Source of the DNA: an uncultured Acidobacteriota bacterium
GTDB taxonomy: Bacteria; Acidobacteriota; Terriglobia; Bryobacterales; Bryobacteraceae
Assembly (NCBI GenBank): GCA_900696665.1
Contig: CAADGY010000195.1
Coordinates: forward strand, 1 to 46,161
Direction of reading: 5' to 3'
DNA length: 46,161 nt
The notes below the pieces were generated by a model. That model was not told where the DNA came from. It made no database searches and was given only the letters and a program-made list of their open reading frames with translations. Both the position numbers and the translations under genes were made by a program. This document shows, piece by piece, positions 40,965-46,161 of this stretch (positions are counted from its first letter, which is position 1; every line of letters starts with the position of its first letter).

Positions 40965-42417
40965 AGCTCTACTCACCGTTGGGCTGCTTGTTTCGCTGTA
41001 TTCTGCCACGGCGGCCGAGCCGGTACGGGCGCTGATCATCACCGGTGAAACGGACCTCCCCTATCATGATTGGAGAACCAGCACGCCGTTTCTTCGAGAG
41101 GTATTGGAGCGAACAGGACGCTTTGTTGTCAAAGTGATCGAAGAGCCGCGCGCCCTCGACTCCGCGGCACTGTCGGGTTACGACGTTCTGGTTCTCAACT
41201 ATAACGGCCCGCGCTGGGGAGAAAGAGCAGAAGCGGCCGTGGAGCAGTTCATTCGCTCCGGCAAAGGCATGATCGCGATTCACGGGGTCAGCTACGGCCC
41301 GTTCTACGGTCAAAACCTGAAGACGCGGCAAATGGCCGGCGATCCCTGGCCGGCTTATGCGGATCTTATGGGAGTGAGTTGGAAACTGGAGAACATCGGA
41401 CACTCCCGCCGGCATGTCTTTCCCGTAAAGTGGGTGGATTCGAACCACCCTGTCGCTCGCGGCCTCGCACCCACGTTTCTGGCCAACGATGAACTGTATC
41501 ACAAGATGGATTTGAAACCCGGTGTCCATGTGCTTGCCTCCGCTTTTAGCGATACGAAGATGGGCGGCACCGGAAAGGAAGAGCCCATCCTCTGGACGAC
41601 TGCGTTCGGGAAAGGCCGCGTAGTGCACATGACGCTCGGCCACGATCTTTCGGCGATGACGCAAACGGGCTTTGTCACGGCGTTCGCCCGTGGCGCCGAG
41701 TGGGCTGCCACGCGCGAAGTAACACTTCCAGCGTCCATCAGCGCCCATCCGCGACTGGCAAGGGATGCCGTCCGCGTGCTGGCCGTAACAGGCGGCCATT
41801 CGTATCCAACATCGTTTTATAGTGTCCTTGAAGGTTATTCCGATATCACGTGGTCTCATGCAACCAGTCAAAACCAGGCTTTTCGGGAGAACTTGAGGAG
41901 TCGTTTCGACGTGCTGGTGCTGCACGACATGCACGAGACGATATCTGACAAGGAACGGGCGAACCTTCAGGCCTTCGTCGAAGCGGGAGGCGGCATCGTC
42001 TCCATCCATCACGCCATCGTCGACTACACGTCGTGGCCGTGGTGGTATGAAGCGGTAATCGGCGGGAAGTACTTTACAAAAGCCGTCGAGGGCCACGCAG
42101 CATCTTCATACCGGGAAGGGGTAGAGGTGATTGCAAACCCGGTGCGTGCGATGAGCTCCCACCCGGTTCTGCGTGGAGTCGGTCCTATTGTCGCCACTGA
42201 TGAGGTGTACAAGGGCATGTGGCATTCGCCGGGAATTTCCGTCCTGATGGAAACAGCGCATCCGGAAAACGACCGTCCTGTTGTATACCTTGGTCCGAAT
42301 GCGAAAGTGAAGTCGGTCTATATTCAACTTGGGCATGAAAGCGAGACCTTTCACCATCCGGGTTACCGGCAACTGGTGCGCAACGGAATTCTCTGGGCGG
42401 CGGGACGCCTGAAATGA
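40957..42417 (+). CDS. Exported protein with two tandem ThuA domains
   Basis: A 486-residue protein with a signal peptide (SKALLTVGLLVSLYSATAAE). ThuA domain 1 is at ~25-255 (RALIITGETDLPYHDWRTST, FIRSGKGMIAIHGVSYGPFY, WTTAFGKGRVVHMTLGHDLS). ThuA domain 2 is at ~270-485 (VRVLAVTGGHSYPTSFYSVL, FDVLVLHDMHETISDKERAN, GGGIVSIHHAIVDYTSWPWW, YIQLGHESETFHHPGYRQLV). ThuA is a class-I-glutamine-amidotransferase-like fold linked to trehalose and other disaccharide use; the chemistry here is not proven. Most relatives have a single domain. It is followed 16 bases later by an oxidoreductase gene. Confidence 0.88.
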   Translation: MSKALLTVGLLVSLYSATAAEPVRALIITGETDLPYHDWRTSTPFLREVLERTGRFVVKVIEEPRALDSAALSGYDVLVLNYNGPRWGERAEAAVEQFIRSGKGMIAIHGVSYGPFYGQNLKTRQMAGDPWPAYADLMGVSWKLENIGHSRRHVFPVKWVDSNHPVARGLAPTFLANDELYHKMDLKPGVHVLASAFSDTKMGGTGKEEPILWTTAFGKGRVVHMTLGHDLSAMTQTGFVTAFARGAEWAATREVTLPASISAHPRLARDAVRVLAVTGGHSYPTSFYSVLEGYSDITWSHATSQNQAFRENLRSRFDVLVLHDMHETISDKERANLQAFVEAGGGIVSIHHAIVDYTSWPWWYEAVIGGKYFTKAVEGHAASSYREGVEVIANPVRAMSSHPVLRGVGPIVATDEVYKGMWHSPGISVLMETAHPENDRPVVYLGPNAKVKSVYIQLGHESETFHHPGYRQLVRNGILWAAGRLK

Positions 42418-42433
42418 AGGCTTGGAGGAATCG

Positions 42434-43753
42434 ATGAAGAAGAAACACGAAGCCGGAGCATCGCGCCGGAAGTTCTTGAAGACCGCCACCGGCGCGGTTT
42501 CGGCGCTGCCGATCGGCGCCAGCGCGTACGCGCAGGGGAGCGGCATAATCCGGGTTGGTGTTATCGGATGCGGAGGGCGCGGCACGGAAGCGGCGACCCA
42601 GGCGATGCACGCCGACAAGGGCGTCCGGATAGCCGCCATGGCGGACTTGCTGATGGAACGGGCGCAGGAAAAGCGCAATCTTATCCGGGTGAGGTATCCG
42701 GACCAGGTGACTGCGGACGACGCGCATTGTTTCTCGGGCTTCGACGGTTATAAGAACGTTATTGAAAGCGTTGATGTGGTGATCATCGCTAACGCCGCCA
42801 AATTCCACCCTCTTCACATGATGGCGGCAATCGAAGCCGGCAAACATGTGTTTGTGGAAAAGCCTCATGCGATCGACCCGGCGGGATCGAAGGTAGTGCG
42901 CGCGGCCTGCGATCTGGCGAAGAAGAAGAATCTCTGCGTGGTCTCCGGTTTGCAAAGCCGTTATCATCCCGGCTACCGGGAAACCATTCAGCGCATTCAC
43001 GACGGAGCTATCGGGGATATCATAGCCGTGGAAGAGAACTTTCTGCGGGCGCCCTATGTCCTTTACCCGCGAAAACCGGGTCTTTCAGAAGTGGAATGGC
43101 AGGGCAGCAATCAATACCATTTCCACTGGCTGTGCGGCGACGATGTGCCGCAATCGTTGATCCACAATCTTGACCGTGCAAGCTGGGCGCTGCATAACGC
43201 CGCACCGCTGAAGTGTCACGGCATGGGAGGCCGCTCCACGCTGCGGGGCGAAATCTACGGCAGCGTGTTCGATCACCATGCCGTCGTATACGAATTCGCG
43301 AGCGGGGTCCGCATTTACGCATTCTGCCGCACCATACCGGACTGCTACAACGAGAACTCCAGTATCATCCTAGGCAGCAAGGGCCGCTGCAACGTAACGC
43401 GGATGACCATTGAAGGTGAAACGAAGTGGCAATACACCGGTCCCCGCACTTACTCGAGCCCCACCTCCAATCCTTACTTCATCGAGCACGCGGAATTGTT
43501 TAAAGCAATCCGCTCCGGAAGGGCCATCAACAACGGCGACTATATGGTCCGCAGCACGCTCATCGCGAATATGGGCCAGATCAGTTGTTACACGGGGAAA
43601 GAGGTGACCTGGGATCAGATCTCCACGTCGGACTTCTACTTCGCCCCGAAACCCGAAGATGTCCGGCCGGACATGGAAGCTCCGGTGAAGCCCGATGCAG
43701 AGGGAAATTATCCCGTATTTATACCGGGCGTGACAAAGCTGCTCACAGCGTGA
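42434..43753 (+). CDS. Tat-exported Gfo/Idh/MocA family oxidoreductase
   Basis: A 439-residue protein with a clear twin-arginine signal (SRRKFLKTATGAVSALPIGA), a Rossmann motif (IRVGVIGCGGRGTEAATQAM), an intact EKP motif (HVFVEKPHAIDPAGSKVVRA) and the C-terminal GFO_IDH_MocA domain (NQYHFHWLCGDDVPQSLIHN). ATG 42434 follows GGAGGA at 42425-42430. The substrate is probably a sugar or glycoside in the periplasm, processed together with the isomerase and ThuA proteins; this is inferred from the operon. Its last 46 bases overlap the convergent ROK gene. Confidence 0.9.
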   Translation: MKKKHEAGASRRKFLKTATGAVSALPIGASAYAQGSGIIRVGVIGCGGRGTEAATQAMHADKGVRIAAMADLLMERAQEKRNLIRVRYPDQVTADDAHCFSGFDGYKNVIESVDVVIIANAAKFHPLHMMAAIEAGKHVFVEKPHAIDPAGSKVVRAACDLAKKKNLCVVSGLQSRYHPGYRETIQRIHDGAIGDIIAVEENFLRAPYVLYPRKPGLSEVEWQGSNQYHFHWLCGDDVPQSLIHNLDRASWALHNAAPLKCHGMGGRSTLRGEIYGSVFDHHAVVYEFASGVRIYAFCRTIPDCYNENSSIILGSKGRCNVTRMTIEGETKWQYTGPRTYSSPTSNPYFIEHAELFKAIRSGRAINNGDYMVRSTLIANMGQISCYTGKEVTWDQISTSDFYFAPKPEDVRPDMEAPVKPDAEGNYPVFIPGVTKLLTA

Positions 43754-44985
43754 CACCGCCTCCCGGGTGCCGCTTTGCCGCCTGAACGGTGCCCTGACGC
43801 GAAGAGCGGAGAAAAGGCTGTCGCCACTGCTCCGATGATGGTTCCATCCGGGCTGAGAGATGAGGGGCGCAGTGTCAGCTCGTCGAAGTTGCGGAATACC
43901 CGGCCAGCCGGAAACTGCTGCCGGACGGCCGACACCACAAGCGGCCAGGCTTCCGTGATGACGCCGTCGATGATTACGGCGTCCGCGTCCAGTGCCCATA
44001 CGGCATTCGCAATACCGATGCCAAGGAAACGGCAACTCTCGGCGAGGGCGGCCATGGCTGCCGCATCTCCCTGCATCGCTAGGTGGCAGATGCGGCGTGC
44101 GCGCGCGGTGGTTTCACCGGTCTTTGCCGGAGACGGTGATCCGTTGAGTTGCGCGTAGCGTTCACAAAGCGCGGGATTGGATGCCAGCGATTCGAGACAG
44201 CCGGGACGGTTTTCACATCCGTCCCCCGGAGAATCAGCAATTACCATCTGGCCAAGCTCGCCCGCCGCCATGTGCGGTCCAAAGTACATGTGGCCGTCGA
44301 AGATCAGTCCCACGCCGATACCTTCATCAACCTTTATGAATAGCATCGTGCGGCTGTTGTGGATGTCCGCCGGGCCATGCCGGTATTCCGCGAGTGCCGC
44401 GGCACGCACGTTGTTTTCAATTGCCACCGGACAGGCGATGCTCGCTTCCAGATATTCGCGGATGGCGATTCCTCCCCACGCCGGTGAGCTGCCTAGTTCC
44501 AGAACTCCGGTAGCGTTGTTTACAACACCGCGAACCGCCACTCCAACCCCTTCGAACATGTCCACCGCATGGCACCGCCGGATAGCTTCAATGTGCTCGG
44601 AAACAAGATCCAGCGTCTTCAACGGGTTCTCCGGAGTTAAAAACGAGCGGTCTTCTAGAATGCGGCCGCCAAGCGTCCCGACGGAGACGCGGGTTTCCCA
44701 ACTCTGGATCTCCACCCCGATCGCGTGTACCCCGGACTGATTCAGTTCCAGCCGTTTGCCCGGGCGCCCTCCGGTAGAATTTTCAACGCCGCATTCGATG
44801 ACAAGCTGCTCGCGAATCAGGTCACCGACGATTCTTGAAACGGTGCCTTCAGAGAGTCCGGTTTGCCTTGCAAGATCAGCCCGCGAGATCTGCTGCTGCT
44901 TATCGAGCAACTGTAGAACGGTGGCGCGGTTTGCACCCCGCATGTGCTGCAGCGCAAGCCCGCGGAGCCTGCCGCCTTTTCGCAT
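43708..44985 (-). CDS. ROK-family transcriptional regulator
   Basis: A 425-residue protein. The N-terminal MarR-like winged helix is at ~25-75 (ATVLQLLDKQQQISRADLAR, QTGLSEGTVSRIVGDLIREQ), followed by a ROK domain. The kinase phosphate motif is degenerate (IGVEIQSWETRVSVG instead of DxGxT), so it is a sugar-responsive repressor and not a kinase. The ROK zinc site is altered: GELGQM has Gln246 where the family has His, and only two Cys (C257, C263) remain. It is divergent from the TonB-dependent receptor and convergent with the oxidoreductase, both plausible targets. An inverted repeat TACTT-N13-AAGTA (44997-45019) lies just upstream of its start. Confidence 0.9.
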   Translation of the reverse strand: MRKGGRLRGLALQHMRGANRATVLQLLDKQQQISRADLARQTGLSEGTVSRIVGDLIREQLVIECGVENSTGGRPGKRLELNQSGVHAIGVEIQSWETRVSVGTLGGRILEDRSFLTPENPLKTLDLVSEHIEAIRRCHAVDMFEGVGVAVRGVVNNATGVLELGSSPAWGGIAIREYLEASIACPVAIENNVRAAALAEYRHGPADIHNSRTMLFIKVDEGIGVGLIFDGHMYFGPHMAAGELGQMVIADSPGDGCENRPGCLESLASNPALCERYAQLNGSPSPAKTGETTARARRICHLAMQGDAAAMAALAESCRFLGIGIANAVWALDADAVIIDGVITEAWPLVVSAVRQQFPAGRVFRNFDELTLRPSSLSPDGTIIGAVATAFSPLFASGHRSGGKAAPGRRCHAVSSFVTPGINTG

Positions 44986-45036
44986 GATGAACAGCCTACT
45001 TAATTATGAGACAAAAGTAAATGCTTCCCTGATGGC

Positions 45037-45065
45037 TTGACACCCAAAATCAGCGTATCTATACT
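45037..45065 (+). promoter_or_regulatory. Near-consensus sigma-70 promoter of the TonB-dependent receptor gene
   Basis: TTGACA at 45037-45042 and TATACT at 45060-45065 are separated by exactly 17 bases. Transcription would start near 45072, giving a leader of about 80 bases with an AGGGGTG before ATG 45154. The promoter lies in the 168-base gap between the ROK regulator and the receptor. Confidence 0.75.
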
Positions 45066-45153
45066 CCAAGCAACTCGTGCAGTAGGTGGAAATTGCCGTT
45101 CGTGCGACTGGCAAGTAAAGGCGCTTTGAACCAAACAGATCAGGGGTGCGGTC

Positions 45154-46161
45154 ATGAAAAAGCTTGCAAGGCTGCTTTTTGCGCTGATTGCTCTCGCCGT
45201 ATTGCTCATCCCGGTGTCGGCTCAGACCGGTACCGGAACGGTGCGCGGCACCGTTTATGATCCTACCCAGGCGGGCATTCCCGGCGCTACCGTTATTCTG
45301 ACAAATCAGAAGACCAACGACCAACGGAGGACGACTACGACCTCCGAAGGAATCTACTCTTTTGCCGCGGTTCCGCCCGGAGCATATACCGCGTCAGTCG
45401 AGGCATCGGGCTTCAAGAAGTGGGAAGGAACGCTCGAGCTTCAGGTGGGCCAAACCGCGGTGGCGAATGCCACCATGCAGGTGGGAAGTGTTGACACCGT
45501 AGTGGAGGTGACCGGCGCGGCCCCTGTCATCACCACGGAAAGCGCCGAAGTGGCGGATGTGAAGGACGCGCTTCGCATTCAGCAACTTCCTTTGAACGGT
45601 CGTGACGTAAGCAGCCTGTTTACGCTCACGCCCGGCGTGGAGGGTGGCGGCTCGCCGCGTGTCAACGGCTTGAAAGTCGGCGCGACGGAAATGCTGCTGG
45701 ACGGCATATCCGTGGTGGACCGCTTTGGCGGTGGCATCGCGCGCGTGCAGCCCGGCCTTGATACCGTCCAGGAGTTTCGAATTGAAACCGTCGGCTCCTC
45801 GGCACAGTATTCACGCCCCGCCACCATTACCTTGGTTACCAAGAGCGGGACTAACGAATTTCACGGGACGCTCTTTGAAACGCACCGGAATAATGCCGGC
45901 GGACTTCGCGCCCGCCAGAGGCAGGACGGCAATACGGCCGCGAAACTGATCCGCAACGAATACGGCGTTTCAGCCGGCGGCCCCGTTTACATCCCGCAGC
46001 TTTTCGATGGAAGGGACCGCACTTTCTGGTTTGCTGCCTGGGAAGGACTGAAGCAGAGGGAAAGCGTATTCGCCCGCGGCTCCGTACCCACGGAAACCAT
46101 GTGGCGTGGCGATTTCAGTGGCCTGGTGGATTCCGCCGGACAGCGGACGACAATTTACGAT
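45154..46161 (+). CDS. TonB-dependent receptor, Oar-like, with carboxypeptidase-regulatory N-domain (3' partial)
   Basis: The frame is open for 336 codons from ATG 45154 to the window edge. A signal peptide leads (MKKLARLLFALIALAVLLIP..., cut near VSA-QT). Residues ~26-105 are a carboxypeptidase-regulatory-like beta domain (GTVRGTVYDPTQAGIPGATV, then SFAAVPPGAYTASVEASGFK). The plug domain follows, with the LPLNGRDVSSLFTLTPGV motif typical of acidobacterial Oar/TonB receptors, MLLDGISVVDRFGGG, and ATITLVTKSGTNEFHGTLFE. It would import a bulky ligand across the outer membrane, probably sugars or oligosaccharides given its ROK and catabolic neighbours. The barrel lies outside the window. Confidence 0.93.
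   Translation, partial: MKKLARLLFALIALAVLLIPVSAQTGTGTVRGTVYDPTQAGIPGATVILTNQKTNDQRRTTTTSEGIYSFAAVPPGAYTASVEASGFKKWEGTLELQVGQTAVANATMQVGSVDTVVEVTGAAPVITTESAEVADVKDALRIQQLPLNGRDVSSLFTLTPGVEGGGSPRVNGLKVGATEMLLDGISVVDRFGGGIARVQPGLDTVQEFRIETVGSSAQYSRPATITLVTKSGTNEFHGTLFETHRNNAGGLRARQRQDGNTAAKLIRNEYGVSAGGPVYIPQLFDGRDRTFWFAAWEGLKQRESVFARGSVPTETMWRGDFSGLVDSAGQRTTIYD

Noticed and set aside
40969..42096. A 375-codon open frame antisense to the double-ThuA gene
   Set aside because: The sense strand has a signal peptide and two clear ThuA domains; the antisense product is Arg/His-rich with no family features.

Overview
The window reads as a chromosomal segment of a GC-rich, motile, Gram-negative bacterium, most likely an acidobacterium of the Solibacter/Bryobacter type. 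That placement is inference. It rests on the Oar-like TonB-dependent receptor with a carboxypeptidase-regulatory N-domain, several Tat-exported Gfo/Idh/MocA oxidoreductases, tandem ThuA domains, a DUF1684 protein and an Omp85/TamB operon. I saw no rRNA, tRNA, CRISPR array, insertion sequence or phage gene, and no gene-free stretch longer than 300 bases.

Region 1 (1-11682, all +) is a compact flagellar operon: fliK (5' end outside the window), a minimal flgD, flgE, fliN, fliO, fliP, fliQ, fliR, flhB, flhA, flhF, fliA (sigma-28), a second FliN/FliY-like switch protein, and a SwrB/DUF6115-like membrane protein. Most junctions overlap or nearly touch. It encodes the hook, the export gate, part of the switch and the late-gene sigma factor. 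fliM, flhG and motAB are not in the window.

Region 2 (11600-18574) is regulatory. On the minus strand lie an ECF sigma factor, a zinc-finger anti-sigma factor with C-terminal HEAT-like repeats, and an exported double-PDZ protein, preceded by a six-domain S1 protein. Divergent from S1 is an NtrB/NtrC-like pair (membrane histidine kinase and sigma-54 activator).

Region 3 (18665-30963) is metabolism: 2-oxoacid:ferredoxin oxidoreductase (korAB), a TrmJ-like RNA methyltransferase, an unrecognised 320-residue protein behind a good promoter, a DUF1684 protein, two convergent Gfo/Idh/MocA proteins, a translationally coupled aspartate aminotransferase-PEP carboxykinase pair, and a MoeB/ThiF-type adenylyltransferase.

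Region 4 (30962-38630) is an outer-membrane assembly operon: an Omp85 protein with about seven POTRA domains, a SurA-like chaperone lacking a PPIase domain, and TamB. The genes overlap by a few bases.

Region 5 (38640-46161) looks like a sugar sensing and catabolic locus: a membrane Cache-domain protein without an output domain behind a structured leader, a sugar-phosphate isomerase/epimerase, a double-ThuA protein, a Gfo/Idh/MocA oxidoreductase, a ROK repressor, and a TonB-dependent receptor (3' end outside the window) behind a near-consensus sigma-70 promoter.

The observations most worth following are the 18-bp tandem repeat in the FliK ruler region, the seven-POTRA Omp85/SurA-like/TamB operon, the ECF/HEAT-anti-sigma/PDZ module, the output-less Cache receptor with its structured leader, and the unrecognised protein with an operator-like palindrome.
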